From Parendozoicomonas haliclonae (GTDB lineage Bacteria > Pseudomonadota > Gammaproteobacteria > Pseudomonadales > Endozoicomonadaceae), in assembly GCF_900174585.1 (NCBI RefSeq), contig NZ_FWPT01000005.1:394275-458274 (forward strand): a stretch of 64,000 bases of DNA, read 5' to 3'. The notes under the pieces are model-generated. The model was given only the letters and a program-made list of their open reading frames with translations. It had not been told where the DNA came from and searched no databases. The position numbers were made by a program, and so were the translations under genes. Positions 49,343 to 59,208 of the stretch are shown here, piece after piece; the first letter of the stretch is position 1, and the number at the start of each line of letters is the position of its first letter.

Positions 49343-50470
49343 TTACGAGCGATCGGCAATATCAACCCACTCGGCACCTTCAGGGCCGGTGTAGTCGGCA
49401 GATGGGCGGATAATCCGGTTATTAGCGCGCTGCTCCATCACATGGGAGGTCCAGCCTGCCACCCGCGAGCAAACAAATATCGGGGTAAACAGCTTGGTGG
49501 GAATATCCATAAAGTTGTAAGCCGAAGCATGGAAGAAGTCTGCATTACAGAACAGCTTCTTCTCGCGCCACATCACCGCTTCCACACGTTCGGAAACTGC
49601 ATACAGGTTGGTATCACCTGTCTCCTCAGACAGCTTCAGGGACCACTCCTTGATGATGGCATTACGTGGGTCAGACTCACGATAAATCGCATGACCAAAG
49701 CCCATGATCTTATCCTTGCGGGCCAGCATTCCCATGATCGCCTCTTCGGCTTCATCAGCGGTCGTCCACTGTTCGATCATATCCATGGCAGCTTCATTAG
49801 CGCCGCCATGCAGCGGGCCACGCAGGGAACCGATCGCACCGGTTACACAGCTGTGAATATCAGACAGAGTCGAGGCACAGACACGGGCGGTAAAGGTAGA
49901 AGCATTAAACTCATGCTCGGCATAGAGAATCAGAGAAGCATGCATAACCTCAACGTGCAGAGGCTCCGGCTTCTTGTCATGAAGGGTCCACAGGAACTGT
50001 TCCGCAATGGAATCCGCTTCGGTTTCCGTTTCAACCCGCACGCCGTTATGGCTGAAGTTGTACCAGTAGTTGATCATGCCCGGGAAGATGGCCAGCATGC
50101 GGTCAATATGGTCCAGCTGCTGCTCAAAGCTCTCTTCGGTTTCCAGGTTGCCCAGCATGGAGCAACCGGTGCGCATAACATCCATCGGATGGGCAGAAGC
50201 CGGAATATTTTCCAGCACAGTCTTCAGAGCATCCGGCAGCTTACGCATACCTTTCAGGCGAGCCTTGTAGGCGTCCAGTTCAGCCTGGTTTGGCAACTTG
50301 CCGTACAATAGCAGATAGGCAACCTCTTCAAACTGAGCCTTGTCCGCCAGCACTTTGATATCGTGACCGCGGTAAGTCAGGCCGGCACCGGTTTTACCAA
50401 CCGTACACAGCGCTGTTTCACCAGCGGACTGACCACGAAGACCTGCACCACTTAATTTTTTTTCAGCCAT
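49343..50470 (-). CDS. prpC: 2-Methylcitrate synthase
   Basis: It condenses propionyl-CoA with oxaloacetate. The 375-residue citrate-synthase-fold enzyme has the catalytic histidines and aspartate in GSLRGPLHGGANEAAM, IMGFGHAIYRESDPRN and SRVAGWTSHVMEQ. The short length and GLRGQSAGETALCTVGK N-terminus mark PrpC, not GltA. AGGAGA precedes ATG 50470. Confidence 0.95.
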   Translation of the reverse strand: MAEKKLSGAGLRGQSAGETALCTVGKTGAGLTYRGHDIKVLADKAQFEEVAYLLLYGKLPNQAELDAYKARLKGMRKLPDALKTVLENIPASAHPMDVMRTGCSMLGNLETEESFEQQLDHIDRMLAIFPGMINYWYNFSHNGVRVETETEADSIAEQFLWTLHDKKPEPLHVEVMHASLILYAEHEFNASTFTARVCASTLSDIHSCVTGAIGSLRGPLHGGANEAAMDMIEQWTTADEAEEAIMGMLARKDKIMGFGHAIYRESDPRNAIIKEWSLKLSEETGDTNLYAVSERVEAVMWREKKLFCNADFFHASAYNFMDIPTKLFTPIFVCSRVAGWTSHVMEQRANNRIIRPSADYTGPEGAEWVDIADRS

Positions 50471-50628
50471 GTCTGATTCTCCTGTTCGTACTCTTTATTG
50501 GGCAAAGCTCTTTATTGAGAAACGTGCCTATGAAAGATGTTCACGAACCTTGTTGTCTTTGTTATATCCGGATGGAATCACGCTGGCGGCAAAGCTGACT
50601 AAACCTTCCCGCCTGTTATTATTGTTTA

Positions 50629-51519
50629 TTACTTGTTTTGGTCTTCAGCAAACAGACGGTCCAGAGTCTGCTCATAATCGTGGTACCCCAGGAAATCATA
50701 CAGATCCATACGGGTCTGCATGGTCTCCACAACCGCTTCCTGACTGCCATCACGCAGCAGAGTCTGATAAACATTCAGCGCCGCCTGATTCATGGCCCGG
50801 AACGCACTCAACGGGTATAGCACCAGATCAATGCCGGCACCGGCCAGCTGCTCGCAGTTAAACAACGGCGTCGCACCAAATTCGGTGATATTCGCCAGCG
50901 TCGGCACCTTCACCGCATCAACAAAACGACGGTACTCTTCCAGAGTGTGCATGGCTTCCGGGAAAATCATATCAGCACCCGCTTCCACACACAGACAGGC
51001 CCGCTCGATAGCGGCATCAATACCTTCCACCTGCAACGCATCGGTACGTGCCATAATCACGAAATCATCATCCTGACGGGCATCAACGGCCGCCTTGACC
51101 CGATCCACCATCTCTTCTTTGGTGACAATCGCCTTGTTGGGGCGATGGCCACAACGCTTCTGGGCCACCTGATCTTCAATATGCACCGCCGCAGCGCCGG
51201 CCTTTTCCATATCCCGAATGGTCTTGGCAATATTGAATGCCCCGCCCCAGCCGGTATCGATATCAACCAGCAGTGGCAGGCTGGATGCCGAGGTAATCCG
51301 GCGCACATCTTCCAGCACGTCATTCAGGGAGGTCATACCCAGATCCGGCAGACCATAGGAAGCATTAGCCACACCACCACCGGAGAGATAAATAGCCTGA
51401 TGACCGACCTTTTCGGCCATCATCGCAGCATAGGCATTAATAGTGCCGACCACCTGCAGCGGATTGTTGTTGGTAACAGCATCGCGGAACTTGCGACCTG
51501 GAGATTCACGACGACTCAT
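50629..51519 (-). CDS. prpB: 2-Methylisocitrate lyase
   Basis: It splits 2-methylisocitrate into pyruvate and succinate. The 296-residue PEP-mutase/isocitrate-lyase-fold protein has the catalytic-loop motif KRCGHRPNK, the metal region [13 protein letters not shown] and [10 protein letters not shown]. The prpB start overlaps the regulator stop by 3 bases (ATGA), so it is coupled to it. prpC follows 158 bases later. Confidence 0.96.
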   Translation of the reverse strand: MSRRESPGRKFRDAVTNNNPLQVVGTINAYAAMMAEKVGHQAIYLSGGGVANASYGLPDLGMTSLNDVLEDVRRITSASSLPLLVDIDTGWGGAFNIAKTIRDMEKAGAAAVHIEDQVAQKRCGHRPNKAIVTKEEMVDRVKAAVDARQDDDFVIMARTDALQVEGIDAAIERACLCVEAGADMIFPEAMHTLEEYRRFVDAVKVPTLANITEFGATPLFNCEQLAGAGIDLVLYPLSAFRAMNQAALNVYQTLLRDGSQEAVVETMQTRMDLYDFLGYHDYEQTLDRLFAEDQNK

Positions 51520-52295
51520 AGAGTGGACTCCTTGACTTGTTTAGCGTTGTTCTTGGAAAAGGGCGTCTGCTTTTGAGACTGAGGAGAGGCGATAAATTCT
51601 AGTTGTTCAACCCGCTGACGGGCGGTACGAATATGGCGACGCATCAGATACTCGGCCATATCCCCATCCCGTTCAGCCAGGGCATCAACAATCTGCCGAT
51701 GCTCGGAAAAGGCTTTTTCCGGACGGTTGCCGCCGGTGCTGGTCTGGTAACGGTACATACGAACCAGATGGTAGAGCTCACCGCACAGGCTATCGATCAA
51801 CCGACGGTTACCGGATGCCATCACGATCCGATAATGGAAATCGAGATCACCTTCCTGCTGGAAGTAGGCTATGCCTTCCTTGAATTCCGACTGCTGACTG
51901 TGCTGTTCCAGCAAGGTATACATCGCCTGAATCTGCTGATCCGGCATATGCTCGGCGGCGAGCCGGCAGGCCAGACCTTCAAGCACTTCCCGTACCTGAT
52001 AGATTTCCAGCAGCTCTTCGCGGCTTAACGACACCACCCGGGTACCGCTGTGGGGCGTACGGATAACCAGCTTTTGTCCTTCCAGACGACGAATAGCCTC
52101 CCGCAACGGTCCTCGACTGACGCCATAACGACTGGCCAGCCCGGCTTCGCTGAGCTTGGAACCGGCTGGAATCTCGCCACGCACAATGGCCTGTTGCAGA
52201 GCATGGAACAGCTGATCAGAAAGGGTTCGGGCTTCTACACCATCAGCACCGGCAGAGGAAAGTGCCGCTGTTGAGGCTGGCTCATGATCGGGCAT
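51516..52295 (-). CDS. GntR-family (FCD) regulator of the methylcitrate operon
   Basis: The 259-residue protein has a winged-helix N-terminus ([40 protein letters not shown]) and an all-helical FCD domain with metal-site histidines ([26 protein letters not shown]). As first gene of the operon it is likely an autoregulator that is relieved by a cycle intermediate such as 2-methylcitrate. ATG 52295 lies 5 bases from a 12-base operator-like site and has no Shine-Dalgarno sequence, so a leaderless or very short-leader mRNA is possible; TTG 52310 is an alternative. Confidence 0.9.
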   Translation of the reverse strand: MPDHEPASTAALSSAGADGVEARTLSDQLFHALQQAIVRGEIPAGSKLSEAGLASRYGVSRGPLREAIRRLEGQKLVIRTPHSGTRVVSLSREELLEIYQVREVLEGLACRLAAEHMPDQQIQAMYTLLEQHSQQSEFKEGIAYFQQEGDLDFHYRIVMASGNRRLIDSLCGELYHLVRMYRYQTSTGGNRPEKAFSEHRQIVDALAERDGDMAEYLMRRHIRTARQRVEQLEFIASPQSQKQTPFSKNNAKQVKESTL

Positions 52296-52299
52296 TAAG

Positions 52300-52311
52300 A
52301 TTGTCAACAAT
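52300..52311. promoter_or_regulatory. GntR-type operator, proximal site
   Basis: ATTGTCAACAAT is an imperfect palindrome of the form ATTGTnnACAAT seen for FadR/VanR-type regulators. It lies just before the regulator's start codon. Its exact reverse complement recurs at 52362-52373. Confidence 0.75.
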
Positions 52312-52361
52312 TTATAATTTTTCTACAGCCTATTGCCCACCAGGGCTTAGGTCAAGATGAA

Positions 52362-52373
52362 ATTGTTGACAAT
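52362..52373. promoter_or_regulatory. GntR-type operator, distal site
   Basis: ATTGTTGACAAT is the exact reverse complement of the proximal site, 62 bases further upstream. Read in the operon direction both are ATTGTCAACAATTT. Between them lies a plausible TTGACC - 17 bases - TAGGCT promoter. Both sites bracketing it suggests repression by binding or looping. Confidence 0.75.
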
Positions 52374-52455
52374 TTTATTGATGGCAGTGGAATCATACAG
52401 AAACTGGTAGCCGGAAAAGCTATTTATTCCGCAAGACAGCATAACCGTGAGCAGG

Positions 52456-53682
52456 CTATTGCTCGATAAAGGCGACCTCAAAGCTACCCTGAGTCGCATG
52501 CTGACGCACAAACAGCTCCTGATCCTTATTCGGCACAGCACCATCCAATGGACGATCATAGGCACGGTTATCCAGCGTCTGCTGCTGACGGTCTTTAGAC
52601 GTGGTCATAATGACCAGATAACGCTCGCCCAGCCACGGCTTCACCTGCACCACGCCTTCGATACTGGCATAACTGTTCCAGCTCTCCGGCTTTAACCGAT
52701 AAACCGCATCGGTCACCATCCGTACCGGCTCACGATGCGCATCAAGGAACAGCAGGGTTGGGTAGATAAAGTCCGGACTGTCAGCCTGGGCAAAGCTTCG
52801 GATTCGTACAGATAACCGCCCCGGATCGGAAGGCAAGACAAAACCAATATACGGGCTCAATCCGGAAGGAAAGGCATAGCTGGGGCTGAGAGAATTAAAA
52901 GTCTCAAAGTGTTCATCCCCCTGCCCCATAGGCACAAAGGAAGTCACATCAATACTGCGACAGCAGCCCGTGCGCATATCCTCAATCAGCTGCCGGTCAC
53001 GGTTCTGGGTTCGATTATTACGGCGCTGTTCACGACCGGCATCCAGCACTGTCGACAATTCATTGCTTAATTGCGGCCCTGCTGCGGTTGCAGGCAATTG
53101 TTGAGGCCGGCGAATCATAATTTCATAACCGTCGGATAATGTCGGAGCGGCACCAAGTCCAGGCAGTTGAGGCTGACGGAATGCCAGAGCTCTTTGTTCC
53201 GGGCTGATACTGGTGGTCTGCATCTGCCCGCTTTCATCCATCCAGGTAAAAAACGGCAGGCCATCACCATCACGGACAAAGCCCTTGCTCTCCAGCGCTT
53301 CCGCATCCATATAGCTGGATGCCCACTCACCGGAACCCAATACATAATCATTACTCGATGGGCCAGAGGCTCCAACATTGGAATAGAAGCTGCTCTGCAG
53401 ATTGCCTTCGCCGTCTATAAAGGAGAAATAGCGGCGGGCCTGCTCTTTTACGCCACGACTGTTGGCCTGCCAGGCAATACTGTCAGAGGAATCGACCTTA
53501 CTGGTATAGCCAGATAAAGAGATACGGCTACTGGCCTCATTTTGCTGATCGGTAAAGCTGTCATCGAGAAACAGATTACGCACCTTGCCGGTCTCATCGA
53601 TGTAGGTGAACCAGCGTTCCTCAGCCAGCGCTGAGACGGAAACACAGAGGGAAAGAATCGGAATGGTCAGAATGGCTTTCAT
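52456..53682 (-). CDS. Secreted MalM-like protein with three short N-terminal repeats
   Basis: The 408-residue protein has a signal peptide (ILTIPILSLCVSVSALA). Three repeats of aromatic-x-D-x-x-G type follow: RWFTYIDETGKVRNLF (23-38), RYFSFIDGEGNLQSSF (84-99) and PFFTWMDESGQMQTTS (143-158). The C-terminal ~170 residues (VLPSDPGRLSVRIRSFA, YPTLLFLDAHREPVRMV) resemble MalM, the maltose-operon periplasmic protein of unknown function. The start is preceded by AGAGCAATAATA. No sugar-transport genes are near, so a maltose role is not implied. Confidence 0.7.
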   Translation of the reverse strand: MKAILTIPILSLCVSVSALAEERWFTYIDETGKVRNLFLDDSFTDQQNEASSRISLSGYTSKVDSSDSIAWQANSRGVKEQARRYFSFIDGEGNLQSSFYSNVGASGPSSNDYVLGSGEWASSYMDAEALESKGFVRDGDGLPFFTWMDESGQMQTTSISPEQRALAFRQPQLPGLGAAPTLSDGYEIMIRRPQQLPATAAGPQLSNELSTVLDAGREQRRNNRTQNRDRQLIEDMRTGCCRSIDVTSFVPMGQGDEHFETFNSLSPSYAFPSGLSPYIGFVLPSDPGRLSVRIRSFAQADSPDFIYPTLLFLDAHREPVRMVTDAVYRLKPESWNSYASIEGVVQVKPWLGERYLVIMTTSKDRQQQTLDNRAYDRPLDGAVPNKDQELFVRQHATQGSFEVAFIEQ

Positions 53683-53778
53683 TATTATTGCTCTGACAAA
53701 CGACAGTGATAAAAGAGCCTAACGGAATTTTCGGGGAAACCCAATGGCTCAACAGCCATACAGGAAGGCAGAACCCGC

Positions 53779-55437
53779 TTAAAAGCGGGTTCTGTAGGTC
53801 AGGGAGAAGATATAAGCGCGCACGCTGGTTTTGATATCCAGCCCCGCATACGGGTTATAAATAATATCGGTGAGACCATCACAGTTGGCGTTACAGCTGG
53901 TGCCCGCCGGAATATCCTGGTCAGACCACATATACTGGAAACCAACATCAACGACAGAATCCTTATCCCACTGGTAACCAAAGCCAAGACCAATCAACTG
54001 AGCATCCCCAAGAGGGGCCATCACATCAGCTTTATCCTTGGGAATCGCAGAAGGACGATTCTCATAACCGGCCCGCAGGCTTAAACGACTGTTGTAGTCA
54101 TACTCCATACCCACTGCCCAGCTCCATACACTCTTGTAACCACGGGGCATGGTGATATAGGTCGGTGCTGCCGAGACCTGACCGGGTGCAAGGATACGAG
54201 CAAACTGCATGGCGGCCAGCTCACGGTCAAATTCAATCTTGAACTCATCCCATACGGCCCAGTCTGTCCACTTGGCATCCACATTCATGGTCAGTTTAGG
54301 GGTCAGATCAACACTGGCACCCAGCGCAACATGCTGAGGGAACTTCATATCCAGATAGGCCTTACCAGTCTCATTAAGCTTACCGGAGGTGGAACCCACC
54401 AAGGCCTGACCAAAGATCGACGGCAGCCCTCGATTACCGGTAAAACCTTCAATAAACTCATAGAACTCCGGATCATACTTCATGGAGAAATCACCAGAGA
54501 GAGACATCTCCGCCCCACTCTGGTAAACCGCACCCAGACGCAGCCAGTCGTACGGTTCCCACTGAACACCCAGATTAAAGGTCGGAGACAGACGTTCTTC
54601 CATCTCGATGGTCAGCTCACCAATTGGCTCAAACGGACCAATCTCACCACTACAGATATAAAGGAAGATACCTACAAATACGTCCACACCAGGGATACCA
54701 CAGGCGAGCTCACGAATAGCATCGTTACCGGTCAGTGCCACCAGATCATTCGGCGTCCGCATATCCTGCTGAATACCCATGGCCTGATGGGAGAAACCAA
54801 TCGATAGCCCGACACTCAGACGATCATTAATTTCATAGGCGACGCTGGGGGAAAGATAGGTAATCCGCTGCAGGGCCATCTCTTCACCCTGAAAACGACC
54901 GGGATCATCACCAGCACGCTTAAAGCCCAAAGCCATAGGCGCGTAGAGATTATTGGCAAAGGTAAACTTGGAACCCGGTGGGGAGATAGACAGACCGTTC
55001 ATCGGCGAGAACAACACCGGAACATCGACCATACCAAATCCCGGTACAAACAGAACGGGCGTATTGGCCTTACTGGTCTTACCAACGACCGGATCATCGT
55101 CAGCATCAAAACCAAAGAAGCCATAACCGGGAGGTGCATCAAACTTGGCCCGGATATCCATGTAGCCGCCAAACAGCTTGGTCTCAATCTGGCGACCTTT
55201 CAATTTGGTCAGTCCGGCTGGGTTAAAGTGAACATTATCCATACCAACCACATCAGCCGTCACCGCATTGGCAAGCGCCATGGCCTTCGGGCTACCAATG
55301 GTCAGGTTCTGGGCCAGCTGAGCATGGGTTGCAGTGCTGAACACCGCCCCTGCCAGGCACAGCCCTTTCAACCCTGCGGTCAGAAGTGCTGGAACCCTGC
55401 TGAATAATCCTGTTTGTCCGGAATCAATAGTCTGCAT
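53779..55437 (-). CDS. FadL-family outer-membrane hydrocarbon/fatty-acid transporter
   Basis: FadL-type barrels let long-chain fatty acids or other hydrophobic compounds cross the outer membrane. The 552-residue protein has a signal region ending THA, then the hatch-domain block DNVHFNPAGLTKLKGRQIET, followed by strong beta-strand alternation and a C-terminal Phe (FSLTYRTRF) typical of barrels. An unusual Met/Gln-rich insert and two cysteines (ELACGIPGVD, LYICSGEIG) are present near residues 255-280. It is the last gene of the minus-strand envelope run, 114 bases from the upstream barrel gene. Confidence 0.88.
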   Translation of the reverse strand: MQTIDSGQTGLFSRVPALLTAGLKGLCLAGAVFSTATHAQLAQNLTIGSPKAMALANAVTADVVGMDNVHFNPAGLTKLKGRQIETKLFGGYMDIRAKFDAPPGYGFFGFDADDDPVVGKTSKANTPVLFVPGFGMVDVPVLFSPMNGLSISPPGSKFTFANNLYAPMALGFKRAGDDPGRFQGEEMALQRITYLSPSVAYEINDRLSVGLSIGFSHQAMGIQQDMRTPNDLVALTGNDAIRELACGIPGVDVFVGIFLYICSGEIGPFEPIGELTIEMEERLSPTFNLGVQWEPYDWLRLGAVYQSGAEMSLSGDFSMKYDPEFYEFIEGFTGNRGLPSIFGQALVGSTSGKLNETGKAYLDMKFPQHVALGASVDLTPKLTMNVDAKWTDWAVWDEFKIEFDRELAAMQFARILAPGQVSAAPTYITMPRGYKSVWSWAVGMEYDYNSRLSLRAGYENRPSAIPKDKADVMAPLGDAQLIGLGFGYQWDKDSVVDVGFQYMWSDQDIPAGTSCNANCDGLTDIIYNPYAGLDIKTSVRAYIFSLTYRTRF

Positions 55438-55551
55438 ACTACAGCGTTCTTCTTGTTATTCGTTGCTTCTGGCAGAGAGTGCACTCCTTGCGCATCATCT
55501 CCGCCTCGGACAGATTTCGTTCAAGATGGCCTGCAATGGGCAGTGAAACCG

Positions 55552-56634
55552 TTACTCGTCTTTCAGACCATCCAGATCCAGCGGCAGAGAGAAGCCCAGC
55601 AGAATATCCGGGGAATCTTCCGTCAGACCAAATCCGGCATTGACGTTAACAATGTATGTCGGTGAAGCCCGCAGACCGAGAGACAGATTCACAACACCAC
55701 TGGTGCTGGCGGCCGATTCCACTTCACGCCCGGTTTTGAATTTGAACTCGGATGGTTCGGTATACGACACCTGATAGGAGGCGCTCATGGACACGTCATA
55801 AGACAGCGAATAGGCAAAGCCCATATTCATGTTGTAGCTGTTACCCGGCTTGACGGCATCGAGCACAAACTCATCCTGGGCGCTGCCCACCTGCTGATCC
55901 TGCGGACCACGGAACTGATCCAGACCGGTTTCCTTGAAGTTGTAGGTGTAACCGACGGAGCCAAACAGCACCACAGGGTCCAGAACATGACTCATATTGG
56001 CGCCGACACCCAGCGAGTAGTAACCGGAGCCAGTCGGAATATCCTTGGCCAGGTTCATCTCATAAGGGCTGTCACCGGTTTTAGTCGAGAAGCTGCTGTA
56101 AAGGGTCAGGGATGGACGACCCGGCTTCACTTCAAACGGCTGCCAGCGCAAGCTCAGGGAAACATCACCCAGACCATAGGCCGTCTTGTCTTTATTACGG
56201 TAGGTCCGCCCTTCCAGCGCCTTGATATCGGAATACTTGGCAACCAGCGGAATACGAGCCGACAGCGTCAGGTTATCCCAGATGCCGTAATCAAAACTGA
56301 AGGTATTGGTAAAGCTGTTCTCGGAGGAGTTTTCCACGAAGTTGGTGACGATGGTGGTGTCGTTCTCACCGGCCGCCTGCACAAAATCAATACGACTGTC
56401 GCGGAAGTTGGAATAGTCAAAGGAGTAAGTGAGCCGGGTATCACCTGACTTCAACAGTGAGTAGCTCTTCTCAGCGGCCTGAAAGACTTCTTCCAGCTGC
56501 TTTTCCTGGCTGGTGTCGTTTTCCTGCTGGCCAAGTGCCGCGCGAGCGTCATCTGTCGAGGAAGAACCATAGACCTGAGTGGCTGCCAGAAGACCTGCTG
56601 ACAGGATACAGGTGGAAATTCGGTAAAACTTCAT
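55552..56634 (-). CDS. Predicted outer-membrane beta-barrel of the surface-protein cluster
   Basis: The 360-residue product has a signal peptide (CILSAGLLAATQVYG). A short charged helix (EKQLEEVFQAAEKSYSLLKS, residues ~45-64) is followed by about 280 residues of alternating beta-strand pattern (LTYSFDYSNF, LTLSARIPLV, VSLSLRWQPF). This matches barrels called MetA-pathway-of-phenol-type transporters in other bacteria, which are often found with C39-like peptidases. A pore for the proteins encoded just upstream is inferred from that association, by analogy with the FapF barrel. The end is LDLDGLKDE, without the usual terminal Phe. Confidence 0.65.
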   Translation of the reverse strand: MKFYRISTCILSAGLLAATQVYGSSSTDDARAALGQQENDTSQEKQLEEVFQAAEKSYSLLKSGDTRLTYSFDYSNFRDSRIDFVQAAGENDTTIVTNFVENSSENSFTNTFSFDYGIWDNLTLSARIPLVAKYSDIKALEGRTYRNKDKTAYGLGDVSLSLRWQPFEVKPGRPSLTLYSSFSTKTGDSPYEMNLAKDIPTGSGYYSLGVGANMSHVLDPVVLFGSVGYTYNFKETGLDQFRGPQDQQVGSAQDEFVLDAVKPGNSYNMNMGFAYSLSYDVSMSASYQVSYTEPSEFKFKTGREVESAASTSGVVNLSLGLRASPTYIVNVNAGFGLTEDSPDILLGFSLPLDLDGLKDE

Positions 56635-56744
56635 CCTGAGTTGCCCTTATTATTTTTGTTCTTATCGCAGCGACTGCTGTGAATGCTGTTCGCTTCAATC
56701 ATTGATCGACAACATTCAAAAATTTATGCAGATCAGTATAACTG

Positions 56745-56760
56745 TGTGATCTGCAGCACA
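56745..56760. promoter_or_regulatory. CRP/Vfr-like site upstream of the barrel gene
   Basis: TGTGATCTGCAGCACA fits TGTGA-N6-TCACA with one mismatch. It lies 111 bases before the barrel start, in the 191-base gap to the C39 gene. It also overlaps a GCAGATCA/TGATCTGC inverted repeat. Match by eye only. Confidence 0.4.
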
Positions 56761-56825
56761 TACTGACCTTTTCTCCCAAGCCCACCGTCATATTTGTCAG
56801 CAAGACCATCGTACTAACTAAAATA

Positions 56826-57626
56826 TCACTGTCGCTTGTACGGCCAGCCACCGGTTGACTCACTGGTCTTGCCGGTCTCATCCGTTATGATCGCCCGAAC
56901 CGCAGCGGCAGCGGCATCCGCCCTGCGCTGTTCCGGCTGGGTAAACTGTGGCATCTCGTTAAAGGCCAGATAGGTGAGTGTGGCATCTTCCACTACCCGC
57001 ATATCTTCCGGACGCAGTTCCAGATTCGGCAAAGGTGCGTGACCGTTCGGGAACACGATAAACAGTACGTTCTGGTCCCATACCTCTTTAAACCGCTCAA
57101 TGGTAAAGCTGATGTTACCGACTGCCGGGTCCGCCACATACACATGACCCTGATAGACATCCCGCACCACCACGAAGTGTTTAAAGCCGGCGTACTCAAT
57201 CGGAACAATAGCCGGGTGGTCAAGATCGATAAGGTCATTGATAGACGCACGATAACCACCGGAACGGTGACCGATCGCCCTTACGAAACGTTTCATATCC
57301 AGCAGGGAGAAGGCACGCCGGGAGACAATTTTTTCCGCCTCACCAAACTTCAACAAGCCTTCCATCACCTGACGCTCGGTCAGGTTACGGCCGAGATAAT
57401 AATCGAGGAGAGTGGTCAGAGCCGCCGCACCACAACTGTAGTCATAGGCCTGGCGAACAATGTTCTTGAATTTGAGATTACTGAGAGGATCAACATGGGC
57501 CTGTTCCGTCACAGTCATACCGGCCTGCTGCTCGTAATAAACAGTGCCCTGCTCTTTGGGTTTGACTTCTATTGCGGTGGTAACACCGAATACCGTCAAC
57601 AGACTACCAACCAGAACTTCTACCAT
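56826..57626 (-). CDS. Stand-alone C39-type peptidase, membrane-anchored or exported
   Basis: The 266-residue protein has a hydrophobic N-terminus (VEVLVGSLLTVFGVTTAIE, residues 2-20), a signal or anchor. The peptidase core is RQAYDYSCGAAALTTLLDYY with the oxyanion Gln59 and catalytic Cys65, then H150 (GFKHFVVVRDV) and Asp166 (VYVADPAVGN). These are the C39 bacteriocin-processing residues, but there is no ABC transporter domain. FapD of the functional-amyloid operon is the best-known protein of this shape. Its substrates may be the two homologous secreted proteins encoded just upstream. A C-terminal tail of ~50 residues (ADAAAAAVRAIITDE) is less conserved in character. Confidence 0.82.
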   Translation of the reverse strand: MVEVLVGSLLTVFGVTTAIEVKPKEQGTVYYEQQAGMTVTEQAHVDPLSNLKFKNIVRQAYDYSCGAAALTTLLDYYLGRNLTERQVMEGLLKFGEAEKIVSRRAFSLLDMKRFVRAIGHRSGGYRASINDLIDLDHPAIVPIEYAGFKHFVVVRDVYQGHVYVADPAVGNISFTIERFKEVWDQNVLFIVFPNGHAPLPNLELRPEDMRVVEDATLTYLAFNEMPQFTQPEQRRADAAAAAVRAIITDETGKTSESTGGWPYKRQ

Positions 57627-57719
57627 GATGTTTTATTCTTTTTATCCATCATTAACAGACATTTGACGTAAAATTTGGCGACAGGTCAAATCCAGTTTCG
57701 CCAACCATCAACCCTGCAC

Positions 57720-59171
57720 TTATTCCTTACCGGTAATACGCATGGTATTGACCGGAATATTTACGCCATCAAAAATCAGCGAGCCAATACTGTTATCACC
57801 GATAAAAATATCTTCAACAGCGATTCGACCATTTAACAAGGGCGCAGAGATCACCAACGTATCATCCTGATCAATATCGATAGAGATAATGCTGGCATCG
57901 GATTCCAGCTCAATGCCGGCCAGAGTGATTGTGCCACCCTCACCACTCTCTTCAACCGAAGCGGCATAACCGGCATTTAATTCACGGGCACGGACTTTTA
58001 ATGTGTCGGTATCGACATCATCCAGGCCAGTTAACTCATCCTCGATCGCAGCAACACTGTTAAATAAACGATCATATTCGGTATCAACACCCGGAGCCGG
58101 CGTTCCATTGATATCATATTCCTGAGCAGAGATATAAGAGCCTAAATCAGCACCGGCCACTTCCAGATTGGCACTTAGCTCCCGACGCACAATCACCGCA
58201 GGGTCATAACCGCCCGTAATCGTCAGTGCACCGATACGCATATCCAGCGCCTGGGACAGTCGAACACCATTACCCAGGCTTGGGGTGTAGACATAAAGCT
58301 CACTGCCATTACTCTCCAGACCGGAGAGTTTCATGCCAAACAGCTGCTGATCATAATAATCTGCAGAGTTACGATCTTTTTCAGAACCGATCTGAATGCC
58401 ACCCACACTGATAAAGCCGCTATCCAATGAAGGCATAGTCACCTTGATAGCAGCAGAGTTTTCAAAAGGGTTTTCTTCGGCACTGATTGACTCCAGACGG
58501 GTGCCATAGAGATTCAGCTCAGACATACGCACTTCATTAAAAGCCAGCGTACCGCCACCTTCCGGATTTGCGAGACCATTGGTTTCAATATCTGTGTATT
58601 CAACTCGGCCTATGGTTTGATTAATAACCGTATCAATACCGATCTGAGCCGTATCCTGAATGGAGTAAAGGTAGGTGTTTGATTCATCAATCTTAAGATC
58701 TTCAATCACCAACTGGCCCAGACTTGGCGTTGCGCCGCTATCACCCAGACGAATGGCTCCGATTTTCACATCCGCATCAAGACCACTCATCTTCTGACTT
58801 AATACATCTCCCTGGGCCAAATCAATTGCCGCCATCCCCAGGCTCAATTCAGAAACCGGAATAACTTCAACCGCCAGAGAGATATTCAAGCGACCAAAAG
58901 GGGTATCCGAATCAAGAAAACCGTTGCCCAACTCAAAATCTTCAAACAATAAAGCGCCACCGCCGATATCACCCGGCACACCCGGCTCAATATCATCACG
59001 CACAATCACTTCATCGATTTTGGTATAGATGGAGGCATCCACTTCAATAGATGCCTGGGCAACCGCTTCGCGGGCCTCTTCATCACTAAGGGGGGTAATT
59101 GCGAAAACAACTTTAGAAAAACCGGCTGTTAACACTGCCAAAGTCAGCTTTTGTAAAGTTGCTTTATCCAT
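57720..59171 (-). CDS. Secreted surface protein B, homologous to protein A
   Basis: The 483-residue product has an N-terminal hydrophobic segment (LTLAVLTAGFSKVVFA) and is rich in Asp, Glu, Gly and Ile with few basic residues. After the signal, LSDEEAREAVAQASIEVD occupies the place of the LDDEVMDGFTGQAGITIE motif of protein A but is degenerate. Homology is clear at IGIDTVINQTIGRVEYTD and in the C-terminal EDIFIGDNSIGSLIFDG. Repeating IxIxxL patterns suggest a beta-solenoid or long beta-sheet. It likely goes to the cell surface, perhaps through the barrel encoded downstream. It is separated from gene A by a terminator-like hairpin. Confidence 0.72.
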   Translation of the reverse strand: MDKATLQKLTLAVLTAGFSKVVFAITPLSDEEAREAVAQASIEVDASIYTKIDEVIVRDDIEPGVPGDIGGGALLFEDFELGNGFLDSDTPFGRLNISLAVEVIPVSELSLGMAAIDLAQGDVLSQKMSGLDADVKIGAIRLGDSGATPSLGQLVIEDLKIDESNTYLYSIQDTAQIGIDTVINQTIGRVEYTDIETNGLANPEGGGTLAFNEVRMSELNLYGTRLESISAEENPFENSAAIKVTMPSLDSGFISVGGIQIGSEKDRNSADYYDQQLFGMKLSGLESNGSELYVYTPSLGNGVRLSQALDMRIGALTITGGYDPAVIVRRELSANLEVAGADLGSYISAQEYDINGTPAPGVDTEYDRLFNSVAAIEDELTGLDDVDTDTLKVRARELNAGYAASVEESGEGGTITLAGIELESDASIISIDIDQDDTLVISAPLLNGRIAVEDIFIGDNSIGSLIFDGVNIPVNTMRITGKE

Positions 59172-59208
59172 AACAAAGTTCCTGGTTGTTATAGTTTTTA
59201 TCTTAGTT

